The position numbers and the translations under genes were made by a program. 6,708 nt of DNA. Origin: DATFQE01 sp035264445 (GTDB taxonomy: Bacteria > Actinomycetota > Thermoleophilia > Gaiellales > Gaiellaceae). The notes below the pieces were generated by a model. It was not told where the DNA came from, searched no databases, and saw only the letters and a list, made by a program, of their open reading frames with translations. The stretch covers positions 1 to 6,708 of the forward strand of contig DATFQE010000107.1 in NCBI GenBank assembly GCA_035264445.1, in the 5' to 3' direction. How positions within the stretch are numbered: position 1 is the stretch's first letter; each line of letters begins with the position of its first letter. Shown here one piece after another: positions 1-6,396 of this stretch.

Positions 1-1083
1 CAGGCGGCGTACGGCCACGACCGGCATCGCGGTCACGGACGCAGCGTCGACGACCTCGTGTTCGTGCAGACGAACGAGCTGGACGGCAACCGCGTGGTCG
101 TCTTCGGCCGCGGGGACGACGGCTCGCTCGATCGACGAGGCGCGTACGCGACCGGCGGCCGAGGTGGCGCGGCGACTCCGGGAACCGAGTCCGACCGGCT
201 CGCGTCCCAGGGCTCGCTCGTCTACGACGACGCTCACCGCCTGCTCTTCGCGGTCAACGCCGGCAGCGATTCGGTTTCGGTGTTCCGCGTGCGCGGAGAG
301 CGCCTCGACCTCGCGGACGTCGACCCGTCAGGCGGCGACTTCCCGGCGAGCGTCGCCGTCTTCGACGACCTCGTCTACGTGCTGAACGCCGGCAATGACG
401 GCCGGTTGCAGGGATTCCGCGTCCACGGCGGCCACCTGCGCCGCGTGCAGGGCTCGACTCGCTCGCTCGGGCTCGCGAACACCGACCCGCCGAACTTCCT
501 CATGTCACCCGGCCAGGTCGGCTTCACGCCCGACGGACGGAAGCTGATCGTGACGACGAAGGCGAGCAGGAGCACGATCGAGGTGTTCGACGTCCGCCGC
601 GACGGGCGCCTGTCGCCGAGCCCGGTGGTCAACCCGTCGGCGACCCCGGTCCCGTTTGCGTTCACGTTCGACCCCGCCGGACGGCTCGTGTCCGGCGAGG
701 CGGGACTGAGCAGCGTGACGACCTACACGATCGGGGCCGACGGCCACCTCATCAATCCGCAGTCGTTGACGGACGGCCAGGTCGCACTGTGCTGGGTCGT
801 CCGTGTCGGCGACTTCTACTACGTCTCGAACACCGGGAGCAACACGCTCAGCGGTTACCGGATCGACGCGGCTGGACGGCCGACGCTCGTGACGCCGACG
901 GGTGTTGTCGCGACGACACCACCAGGGCCGATCGACCTGGCCACCTCCGGCGGGTTCCTCTACGCGCAGACAGGGACGACGGGGACGGTTGAGGAGTACC
1001 GCGTCGAAGGAGACGGAAGGCTCACGCGGCTCGGCTCAGCCGCCGGGCTCCCGCCCGGAATGGAAGGGATCGCGGCGACGTAG
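1..1083 (+). CDS. Exported lactonase-family seven-bladed beta-propeller protein, 5'-truncated by window edge
   Basis: The frame is open from the first base to the TAG at 1081-1083 (360 residues visible). A GTG at 58 could be read as a start, but the 19 codons before it are in frame and include a His/Gly-rich stretch (AAYGHDRHRGHGRS). Such a stretch commonly follows a signal peptide in this family, so the real start probably lies upstream of the window. The body shows seven copies of a strand-turn signature of the form V-x-V/Y-[FY]-x-[VI]-x-x-[DG]-G-x-L. Counting from the first codon they lie at residues 30-43, 91-102, 136-146, 193-204, 239-250, 283-294 and 330-341, as expected for a seven-bladed propeller of the Lactonase/YbhE (6-phosphogluconolactonase-like) family. 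Typical inter-blade phrases are LLFAVNAGSDSVSVF, VGFTPDGRKLIVTT and the C-terminal GMEGIAA. Relatives of YbhE hydrolyse 6-phosphogluconolactone in the cytoplasm. An exported member like this is more likely a lactonase of other substrates or a non-catalytic propeller; the true substrate is unknown. Family call is firm, enzymatic role is not. Confidence 0.85.
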   Translation, partial: QAAYGHDRHRGHGRSVDDLVFVQTNELDGNRVVVFGRGDDGSLDRRGAYATGGRGGAATPGTESDRLASQGSLVYDDAHRLLFAVNAGSDSVSVFRVRGERLDLADVDPSGGDFPASVAVFDDLVYVLNAGNDGRLQGFRVHGGHLRRVQGSTRSLGLANTDPPNFLMSPGQVGFTPDGRKLIVTTKASRSTIEVFDVRRDGRLSPSPVVNPSATPVPFAFTFDPAGRLVSGEAGLSSVTTYTIGADGHLINPQSLTDGQVALCWVVRVGDFYYVSNTGSNTLSGYRIDAAGRPTLVTPTGVVATTPPGPIDLATSGGFLYAQTGTTGTVEEYRVEGDGRLTRLGSAAGLPPGMEGIAAT

Positions 1084-1099
1084 CGTCTTCACCCCGTTG

Positions 1100-1129
1100 C
1101 GGGCCGGCGGTTGTGGAGCCGCCGGCCCG
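1100..1129. terminator. GC-rich hairpin between convergent genes, likely bidirectional terminator
   Basis: GGGCCGGCGG at 1101-1110 pairs perfectly with CCGCCGGCCC at 1119-1128 around an 8-nt loop, and the C1100-G1129 pair extends the stem to 11 bp. It begins 17 bp after the stop of the propeller gene and ends 15 bp before the stop of the convergent small gene, so it can serve both. There is no T-run on either side, which is common for hairpins in high-GC actinobacteria. Termination is therefore inferred from stem strength and position. Confidence 0.65.
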
Positions 1130-1143
1130 TGGCGGCCCTCCGA

Positions 1144-1536
1144 CTAGGAGGGCGGTCGACCGAGGGCGTCGGCGACCCTCGAGTGCGCCATGACGAGGGC
1201 GGGATCCTTCTGCAGCAGCGAGCGGTACCTCCGTCCGAACGGGGTGTCTTCCCGCGGCGGAAGCACGAGCGCCCGAGCCTGGTCGAGGAGCTCGTCGGGC
1301 GGCACCAGCTCGGCCCGCTCGCGCGGGTTCAGCGCGTCGTCGATGGCGACGATCAGTCGCGAGAACGGCTTCAGCCAGCCGTAGCGGACCGGGTCCGAGA
1401 CGAGCTGGAGGAACTCGGCGCCGCTCATCGCCCCGTGGACGCCCTCGACCTGGGCGCGCTCGGCGTCGAGGAGGGCTTTGTGCAGCGTGAGCAGGACGGG
1501 CTGCGCGGCGCGGAGCTCGTCGATCGCGTCCGTCAC
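1144..1536 (-). CDS. Conserved-looking 130-residue protein of unknown function, in the exporter operon
   Basis: I do not recognise a named family with confidence. The frame stays open upstream to 1701 inside the exporter gene, but that extension is Arg/Ser-rich shadow sequence. The first sensible start is the GTG at 1534-1536, giving a protein that begins MTDAIDELRAAQPVLLTLHK. The protein looks soluble and mostly helical, with no signal peptide or membrane segment. Patterns that look like family conservation are LHKALLDAER (residues 18-27), LVSDPVRYGWLKPFSRLIVAID (about 45-66, with the W-L-K-P core), FGRRYRSLLQKDPALVMAH (about 100-118) and paired Asp residues in AIDDAL. I have an impression of similar uncharacterised proteins in other bacteria but cannot verify it here. 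It lies 28 bp behind the exporter stop on the same strand, so co-transcription is likely. No clear Shine-Dalgarno is present; CATGAT ends 6 nt before the GTG and could be an internal -10 box. A role linked to the exporter is guesswork. Confidence 0.75.
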   Translation of the reverse strand: MTDAIDELRAAQPVLLTLHKALLDAERAQVEGVHGAMSGAEFLQLVSDPVRYGWLKPFSRLIVAIDDALNPRERAELVPPDELLDQARALVLPPREDTPFGRRYRSLLQKDPALVMAHSRVADALGRPPS

Positions 1537-1564
1537 ACCCCGATCATGACTCAGAACCCGGCGC

Positions 1565-3067
1565 CTACGCTGCGCGCGTCTCCTCGACGGCGAGCTCGTT
1601 CTCACGACCCGCACGATCGCCGAGCCGCGGGAGCAGGAATGCCGGGACGAGGGCCGCGGCCACGAGCCCGCACGCGACCCAGAAGGTGGTGCCGAACGCA
1701 TCGGCCAGCGCCGGCGCGACAGCGGCTCTGACGGCGTCAGGCAACTGCGCGAGCGTTCCGATCCCGCCGTCCGCGCGCGCGACGTTCTCCGCGATCTGCC
1801 GCTGCAGGACGACGGCGAGCAGGGCGGTCCCGATCGAGCCGGCGATCCGCTGGATGACGTTGATCGTGCTGGTCGCCTGTGCGACCGCCTCGCGAGAGAC
1901 CGTCTGGTAGGCGACGGCCATCGAGGGGACGATGGTCGCCCCGAGGCCGATCCCGATCAGGAGGAGTGCGGCGGACAGGACGACGTACGACGTCGCGGCG
2001 CCGACCTGGGTGAACACGACCGTCCCGGCGAGCGCGACCACGACACCGGCCGGAACGACGACACGGGCGCCGAGCTCGTCCGTGAGCTTCCCGGCGATCG
2101 GCATGGCGAGCGCCGCACCGATGCCCTGTGGCATCAGGAGCAGGCCGGTGGCGAGGGCGCTTTCGCCGCGAACCAGCTGGTAGTACAGCGGTAGCAGGAT
2201 CAGGGCGCCGAACAGGGCGATGCCCAGTAGCAGGTTGGCGGCGGCCGCCGCCGCGTATGCGCGTTGGGCGAAGAGCGAGACGTCGATCAGCGCGGTGGGC
2301 CCACGCTTCCATGCGTGCCATACGAAGGCGGCGATCAGCCCGAGCCCGGCCGCGATCTCGGCAACCACCTGGAGGCCGAATCCGCCGGACGAGCCCGCCT
2401 CGGACATCCCGTAGATGAAGATCGCCAGACCGGGTGAAAGCAGCGCGAGGCCGAGCAGGTCGAGCCGCCGGCCGCGGCGCGGCGAGACGGCGGGAAGGAG
2501 CCGCCACGCGAGCGCGATCGCTGCGAGACCGACCGGCACGTTGACGAAGAAGATCCAGCGCCAGCTGATCTGGTCGACGATCGCGCCTCCGATCACGGGC
2601 CCGAAGATCGGCCCGAGCAGGATCGGGACGCCGATCACGCTCATTACCCGGCCCATCCGTTGCGGCCCGGCGGCCTGGGCGAGAATCGTCTGGCCGACCG
2701 GCATGATCAGGCCCGCGCCGAGCCCTTGGAGGACGCGGAAGGAGATGAGGGCCTCGATCGACCAGGCTGCGCCGGCCAGCGCCGATCCGGCCAGGAAGAG
2801 GAAGAGGGCGAGGATCCAGACCCGCTTGGCGCCGAAGCGCTCGGCGGCCCAGCCGCTCAGCGGGATTACGCTTGCAAAGGCCAGTAAATAGCCCGTCATG
2901 ACCCACTGGATCGTCGAGATCGAGGTCTGGAAGTCGTCGCCGAGTGTGGGGATGGCGACGTTGACGATCGTCGCGTCGAGGACTGCGAGCAGCATCCCGG
3001 TCACGACGACGGCGCCGACGACGAGGATCTGGCGGTCCAGCCTGGCGGTGTTCTCTGCAGTAGCCAT
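1565..3067 (-). CDS. DHA2-family MFS drug efflux transporter (EmrB/QacA type, 14 TM helices expected)
   Basis: This is a proton-driven multidrug or metabolite exporter of the inner membrane. The 500 residues from the ATG at 3065-3067 match the usual DHA2 length. Motif D1 is LAVLDATIVNVAIPTL (about 28-42, with the membrane Asp31). Motif A is LSGWAAERFGAKR (70-82). Motif B is RVLQGLGAG (111-119, with Arg111). Motif C, typical of antiporters, is LLGPIFGPVIGG (150-161). The DHA2 signature SWRWIFFVNVPVG spans 168-180, and a second motif-A-like AGKLTDELGARVV lies at 325-337. Hydrophobic segments run throughout, ending in a charged cytoplasmic tail (ENELAVEETRAA). A longer frame begins at a TTG at 3101-3103, but that would add 12 polar residues encoded by the -35 box, spacer and -10 box. 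The ATG is therefore preferred. It is transcribed divergently from a TetR gene 56 bp away, the usual arrangement for ligand-induced efflux. The substrate cannot be read from sequence. Confidence 0.93.
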   Translation of the reverse strand: MATAENTARLDRQILVVGAVVVTGMLLAVLDATIVNVAIPTLGDDFQTSISTIQWVMTGYLLAFASVIPLSGWAAERFGAKRVWILALFLFLAGSALAGAAWSIEALISFRVLQGLGAGLIMPVGQTILAQAAGPQRMGRVMSVIGVPILLGPIFGPVIGGAIVDQISWRWIFFVNVPVGLAAIALAWRLLPAVSPRRGRRLDLLGLALLSPGLAIFIYGMSEAGSSGGFGLQVVAEIAAGLGLIAAFVWHAWKRGPTALIDVSLFAQRAYAAAAAANLLLGIALFGALILLPLYYQLVRGESALATGLLLMPQGIGAALAMPIAGKLTDELGARVVVPAGVVVALAGTVVFTQVGAATSYVVLSAALLLIGIGLGATIVPSMAVAYQTVSREAVAQATSTINVIQRIAGSIGTALLAVVLQRQIAENVARADGGIGTLAQLPDAVRAAVAPALADAFGTTFWVACGLVAAALVPAFLLPRLGDRAGRENELAVEETRAA

Positions 3068-3075
3068 AAATTTAT
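3066..3075. promoter_or_regulatory. Perfect 10-bp palindrome over exporter start codon and -10 edge, candidate operator
   Basis: ATAAATTTAT is perfectly self-complementary. It covers the end of the exporter -10 box, the presumed transcription start and the first bases of the start codon, exactly where a bound repressor would block initiation. The divergent TetR protein is the obvious candidate binder. Symmetry does not extend well beyond the core: only the 3064/3077 pair and a few scattered outer positions match. TetR operators are usually 15 bp or longer, so the palindrome could also be a by-product of an AT-rich promoter. Confidence 0.35.
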
Positions 3076-3103
3076 AGTAACGACAGGAATAGGGTGAGTG
3101 CAA
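3068..3103 (-). promoter_or_regulatory. Promoter of the exporter operon, leaderless type
   Basis: Read on the minus strand: TTGCAC (3103-3098) as -35, an 18-nt spacer, TACTAT (3079-3074) as -10, then six bases AAATTT and the ATG of the exporter. Both boxes fit the sigma-70-like consensus well. The distance from -10 to ATG places the transcription start at or next to the A of ATG, so the mRNA should have no leader and no Shine-Dalgarno. This AT-rich patch stands out against the GC-rich surroundings. Confidence 0.65.
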
Positions 3104-3111
3104 CTCGCTGC

Positions 3112-3123
3112 TACGCTCTCGCC
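3112..3123 (+). promoter_or_regulatory. Possible -10 box of the TetR gene, leaderless type
   Basis: TACGCT at 3112-3117 fits TAnnnT and lies 6 nt before the preferred GTG start at 3124. No ribosome binding site is visible. I see no good TTGAC-like -35 at 17-18 nt upstream (around 3089-3094), so the promoter is weak or unusual. It faces away from the exporter promoter, and the two overlap back to back within about 56 bp. Confidence 0.35.
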
Positions 3124-3756
3124 GTGAGCCTTCGAGAGCGCAAGAAACAGCAGACGCGAAAGGCGATCGCCGCGTCCGCGTGGGAGCTCTTCGGCGAGCG
3201 GGGCTTCGAGGCGGTCACGATCGCCGAGATCGCTCGCGCGGCAGATGTCTCCGAGGGGACGGTCTTCAACTACTTCCCCGCGAAGGAGGACCTCTTCTAT
3301 AGCCAGATGGAAGCCTTCGAGGCCGAGCTCGTCGCCGCGGTCCGCGCGCGGGAGCCGGGCGAGTCGGTGCTCGAGGCCTTCCGGCGAGTGATGCTCGAGC
3401 GCAGCCGGGGCCTCGACAGCACCGAACGCTCCGAGCTGATCGCGAGAGCGGCCAGGACGATCGACGCAAGCCCGGCGCTGCGTGCGCGGCAACGGGAGAT
3501 CGTCGATCAGGCGACCCGAGACCTCGGCGCAGCGATCGCGGACGAGACCGGTGCGCGACCCGATGCCGTCGAGCCGCGCGTCGTCGCCCACGCCCTCATG
3601 GGCGTCCAACAGGCGTTGCAGGGGTTCGTCTGGGAGCGTGCGTCGACAGGGCAGCGTGGACCGGCGCTCGCCGCCGCGGTCAGGGCCGAGACGAAGAAGG
3701 CCTTCGCGCGGCTCGAGCACGGCCTGGCCGACTACGCCCGCAAGCCTTCCTCCTAG
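3124..3756 (+). CDS. TetR/AcrR-family transcriptional repressor, likely regulator of the divergent exporter
   Basis: This is a cytoplasmic DNA-binding homodimer by family. The 210-residue length from the GTG at 3124 is standard. The N-terminus SLRERKKQQTRKAIAASAWELF leads into the HTH at about residues 31-52 (VTIAEIARAADVSEGTVFNYF), followed by the classic FPAKEDLF. This block is characteristic of TetR N-terminal domains. The C-terminal part (about 60-205) is helical and variable, as expected of a ligand-binding domain, with LMGVQQALQGFVWERA near the dimerisation region. The frame also offers a GTG at 3094, but its 10 extra residues (SATRCYALA) are unlike TetR N-termini and run over the divergent promoter, so the later GTG is chosen. 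Head-to-head placement with the exporter implies repression of that operon and probably autoregulation. The inducing ligand is unknown. Local repression is inference; the family assignment is firm. Confidence 0.92.
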   Translation: MSLRERKKQQTRKAIAASAWELFGERGFEAVTIAEIARAADVSEGTVFNYFPAKEDLFYSQMEAFEAELVAAVRAREPGESVLEAFRRVMLERSRGLDSTERSELIARAARTIDASPALRARQREIVDQATRDLGAAIADETGARPDAVEPRVVAHALMGVQQALQGFVWERASTGQRGPALAAAVRAETKKAFARLEHGLADYARKPSS

Positions 3757-3781
3757 CCCGGATGACAGGGTGTCCCGCGCG

Positions 3782-3818
3782 ATGACGGCCGGGAACGGGT
3801 AGGTCTATCGTTGCTCGC
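3782..3818 (+). promoter_or_regulatory. Promoter of the LAL regulator gene, leaderless type
   Basis: ATGACG at 3782-3787 resembles a TTGACn -35. After an 18-nt spacer comes TATCGT at 3806-3811 as -10, then 7 nt to the GTG at 3819. As for the exporter, spacing predicts a transcript starting at the start codon, and no Shine-Dalgarno is visible. The regulator may therefore be transcribed independently of the TetR gene 62 bp upstream, although read-through is possible because no clear terminator lies between them. Confidence 0.5.
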
Positions 3819-6386
3819 GTGGAGCTGCTCGAGCGGGACGGAGCTCTGGCGACGCTCGCCGAGGCGCGCGACGCGGCTGCGCGGGGCGACGGTCGCGTCG
3901 TCTTCGTCACCGGTGAGCCCGGCATCGGCAAGACCTCGCTCGTAACGCGGTTCGTCGCGGATCTCGGCGAAGGCGCCAGGGTCCTGAGCGGCACCTGCGA
4001 CGATCTGTCGATCCCACGCCCGCTGGGGCCGATCCGAGACCTGATCGGGACGGTCTCTCCACTCCTCGAGCAGGCCCTCTCGAAGGGTGCCGCGCCGCAC
4101 GAGATCCAGACGCTGCTGCTCGAAGAGGTCGAGCGTCCCCCGCAGCCGACCGTCCTGGTGCTCGAGGACGTGCATTGGGCGGACGCCGCCACGCTCGACT
4201 CGATCACCGTGCTCGCGCGGCGGATCGGCTCGCTCCCGGCGCTGCTCGTCCTGACGTTCCGGGCCGGAGAGCTGCCCCCGAGCCATCCGCTGCACCCGAT
4301 CGTCGGCGCGGTTCGCCCCGAGGAATCGATCTTCCTCGAGCTCGCGCCGCTCTCCGAGACCGCGGTTGCGTCGCTGGCGGGGCCCGATGCGGACCAGGTC
4401 TACCTGGTGACCGGCGGAAATCCCTTCTACGTCAACGAGCTGCTCGCAACGAGGACAACGGACGAGCTGCCGCCATCCGTCGCCAAGGCCGTGCTGGGCC
4501 GCGCCGCCCGGCTCGACGACGCCTCCCGCCGCCTCGTGGAGCTGGCGTCGGTGGTGCCGAGCCGCGTGCCCATCTCGCTACTGGACTCGGTCATGCCCGA
4601 CTGGGCTTCGGCCGCCGAGGAGCCCGAGCGGCGCCAGCTGCTCGAGGTCGACGCGCGGTACGTCCGCTTCCGCCACGAGCTGGCGCGCAACGCGATCAGG
4701 TCGAGCATCCCGATCGCCGCCAGGCGCCGCCTGCACGGCGAGATCCTTCGCGCCCTCCTCGCCGCCGACGCCGACCCGTCGCTCATCGTCCACCACGCCG
4801 AGGCGGCGGGCGCCGAGGACGTCGTGTCCGAGTACGCGCTCGTCGCCGCGCGGCGGGCCGCGGCGCTGGGGTCCAATCGCGAGGCGTACTCGCACTACCG
4901 GCGGGCGTCGCAGTTCGTCGACCGGCTCCCCGCCGTCGAGCGGGCGCGGGTGCTCGAGGAGCTGGCATCTGTCGCGTACGCGGTCGGCCGCCTCGACGGC
5001 GCCTTCGTCGGGATCGAGCGGGCGATCGACGTCTATCGAGCGCTCGGGGACGAGGACGCGGTCGGTCGCTGCCTACGGGCGCTTTCGCGCTTCCACTGGG
5101 TCGCGGGCGACGGGTATGCGGCGTACACGACGGCGCTCGAGGCGATCGCGATCCTGGAGCCGCTCGGCCCGTCCGTGGAGCTCGCGCGCGCGTACGGCGT
5201 CGTCTCGCAGCTTTCGATGCTCGCCGAAGACATGGAGCCGGCGCTCACGTGGGGGAACCGAGCGCTGGAGCTCGCGCAGGCTCTCGGAGACGAGCGCACC
5301 CGCGCCTACGCGGCCGTGAACATCGCGACCGCGGAGATCAACGCCTACTGCGACTCTGCGGCGCTCCTCGACGCGCATGCTGCGGCGGACGCCGCCGGCG
5401 ACCCGCACGAGGCGGCGCGGGCGCTCGAGAACCTCGGCATGAGCCTGTTCCAGTGGGTGCGGCCGGAAGAAGCCCTTCGCTACGCGCAGCGGGCCGAGGC
5501 GTATGCCTGGGAACACGAGCTGCTGATCATCGCGTCGTATTCGACGACGGTCATCGCCTGGCTTCGCCTCCGCGCCGGCGAGTGGGACGAAGCTGAGCGG
5601 CTGCTGCGGCGCGAGACCGAGAGCGGCAGGGTCGTCCGGCTGATGGCCAGGACGGTTCTGGCCGAGCTGGCGGTTCGACGCGGCGATCCCGACGCGGGGG
5701 CGGGGGTCGCGGGGCTCGCGGCCGACGCGGACCGCACCGGCGAGCTCCAGCGGATCGTGCCGCTCCTCGAGCTCGCCGTCGAGTGGGCGCTCACCACGGG
5801 CGCTCCCATGCCCGTCGAGCGCTTCGAGAAGCTCGCCGAGATGCCGACCGGCGGCATTCGCAGCGGCCGCTTCGCGATGCGGATCGAAGCGTGGGCGGCC
5901 GTCGCCGGGATCGAGTTCGACACCACTGGTCCGAGGTCAGAACCTCACGCGGCGATGGCCCGCCGAGACTGGTCGGCCGCGGCCGACGCCTTCGCCTCCG
6001 TCGGCTGGAGCTACGACCGGGCCCTGATGCTCTCTCTCCTCGACGACGAGGAAGCGCTCGCCGAGTCGATCGAGATCGCACGGGGCCTCGGCGCGGAGCC
6101 TCTGACAAGGCGCGTCACGGTCCGGATGCGAGAGCTCGGGCTCCGCATTCCGAAAGGGCCGCGCGAGGCGACGCGCGCCAATCCTGCGGGGCTCACGGCG
6201 CGTCAGCTCGAGGTGTTGGCGCTGCTCGCGCAGGGCCTGACCAACGCCGAGATCGCCGAGCGGCTCGTCGTCTCGCCGCGAACGGCGGAACACCACGTCG
6301 CGGCGGTGCTGATGAAGCTCGGCGCGCAGTCGCGACGTGAGGCCGTCAGGCGCGCGTCGGAGCTGAATCTGCCGACGCGCGCCTGA
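3819..6386 (+). CDS. LAL-type transcriptional regulator: AAA-like ATPase, TPR-like helical repeats, LuxR HTH
   Basis: This is a large cytoplasmic ATP-dependent regulator (855 residues, near the usual 850-950 of the family; MalT is the best-known relative). The N-terminus ELLERDGALATL is the typical opening of the AAA_16-type ATPase module. Walker A is GEPGIGKTS (residues 32-40, Lys38) and Walker B is VLVLEDVHWAD (112-122, Glu116/Asp117). TFRAGE (146-151) lies at the sensor position, and TGGNPFYVNELL (198-209) is the conserved motif after it. Residues about 340-620 are Ala/Leu-rich paired helices of TPR type (for example ALTWGNRALELAQALGDERT), usually an inducer- or partner-sensing surface. 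The C-terminus is a LuxR/GerE HTH at 791-855: LTARQLEVLALLAQGLTNAEIAERL, then SPRTAEHHVAAVLMKLG. All key motifs are intact. The GTG start is fixed by the family N-terminus and a -10 box 7 nt upstream. The next gene is convergent. Target genes and inducer cannot be inferred from context. Confidence 0.93.
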   Translation: MELLERDGALATLAEARDAAARGDGRVVFVTGEPGIGKTSLVTRFVADLGEGARVLSGTCDDLSIPRPLGPIRDLIGTVSPLLEQALSKGAAPHEIQTLLLEEVERPPQPTVLVLEDVHWADAATLDSITVLARRIGSLPALLVLTFRAGELPPSHPLHPIVGAVRPEESIFLELAPLSETAVASLAGPDADQVYLVTGGNPFYVNELLATRTTDELPPSVAKAVLGRAARLDDASRRLVELASVVPSRVPISLLDSVMPDWASAAEEPERRQLLEVDARYVRFRHELARNAIRSSIPIAARRRLHGEILRALLAADADPSLIVHHAEAAGAEDVVSEYALVAARRAAALGSNREAYSHYRRASQFVDRLPAVERARVLEELASVAYAVGRLDGAFVGIERAIDVYRALGDEDAVGRCLRALSRFHWVAGDGYAAYTTALEAIAILEPLGPSVELARAYGVVSQLSMLAEDMEPALTWGNRALELAQALGDERTRAYAAVNIATAEINAYCDSAALLDAHAAADAAGDPHEAARALENLGMSLFQWVRPEEALRYAQRAEAYAWEHELLIIASYSTTVIAWLRLRAGEWDEAERLLRRETESGRVVRLMARTVLAELAVRRGDPDAGAGVAGLAADADRTGELQRIVPLLELAVEWALTTGAPMPVERFEKLAEMPTGGIRSGRFAMRIEAWAAVAGIEFDTTGPRSEPHAAMARRDWSAAADAFASVGWSYDRALMLSLLDDEEALAESIEIARGLGAEPLTRRVTVRMRELGLRIPKGPREATRANPAGLTARQLEVLALLAQGLTNAEIAERLVVSPRTAEHHVAAVLMKLGAQSRREAVRRASELNLPTRA

Positions 6387-6396
6387 TGCCGTTGTC

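Noticed and set aside
1537..1701. Extension of the small unknown protein upstream into the exporter gene (185-residue version)
   Set aside because: The extra N-terminus is Arg/Ser-rich, overlaps the exporter's C-terminal coding sequence in another frame, and has no family-like character; the GTG at 1534-1536 fits better.
1111..1731. 206-codon plus-strand open frame antisense to the small unknown gene
   Set aside because: Begins inside the terminator hairpin loop and has no recognisable domain; the opposite strand has the better coding signal and sensible gene spacing.
1737..2906. Long minus-strand open frame (389 codons) overlapping the exporter
   Set aside because: Arg/Pro-rich low-complexity translation in a different frame of the same strand as a clear MFS gene; a GC-bias shadow.
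3094..3123. Upstream GTG start for the TetR protein
   Set aside because: Adds residues unlike TetR N-termini and overlaps the exporter promoter; the GTG at 3124 gives the canonical N-terminus and spacing to a -10 box.
3001..3720. 239-codon minus-strand open frame antisense to the TetR gene
   Set aside because: No domain-like features, antisense to a well-supported TetR gene, and it crosses the divergent promoter into the exporter.
3757..3793. CCCGG/CCGGG pairing after the TetR stop as a terminator
   Set aside because: Only 5 bp of stem with a loop of 27 nt and no T-run; not convincing.
4175..5596. 473-codon plus-strand open frame inside the LAL regulator
   Set aside because: Translation is almost entirely Arg/Ala/Gly/Pro, typical of the +1 shadow frame of a GC-rich gene; the LAL frame has every expected motif.
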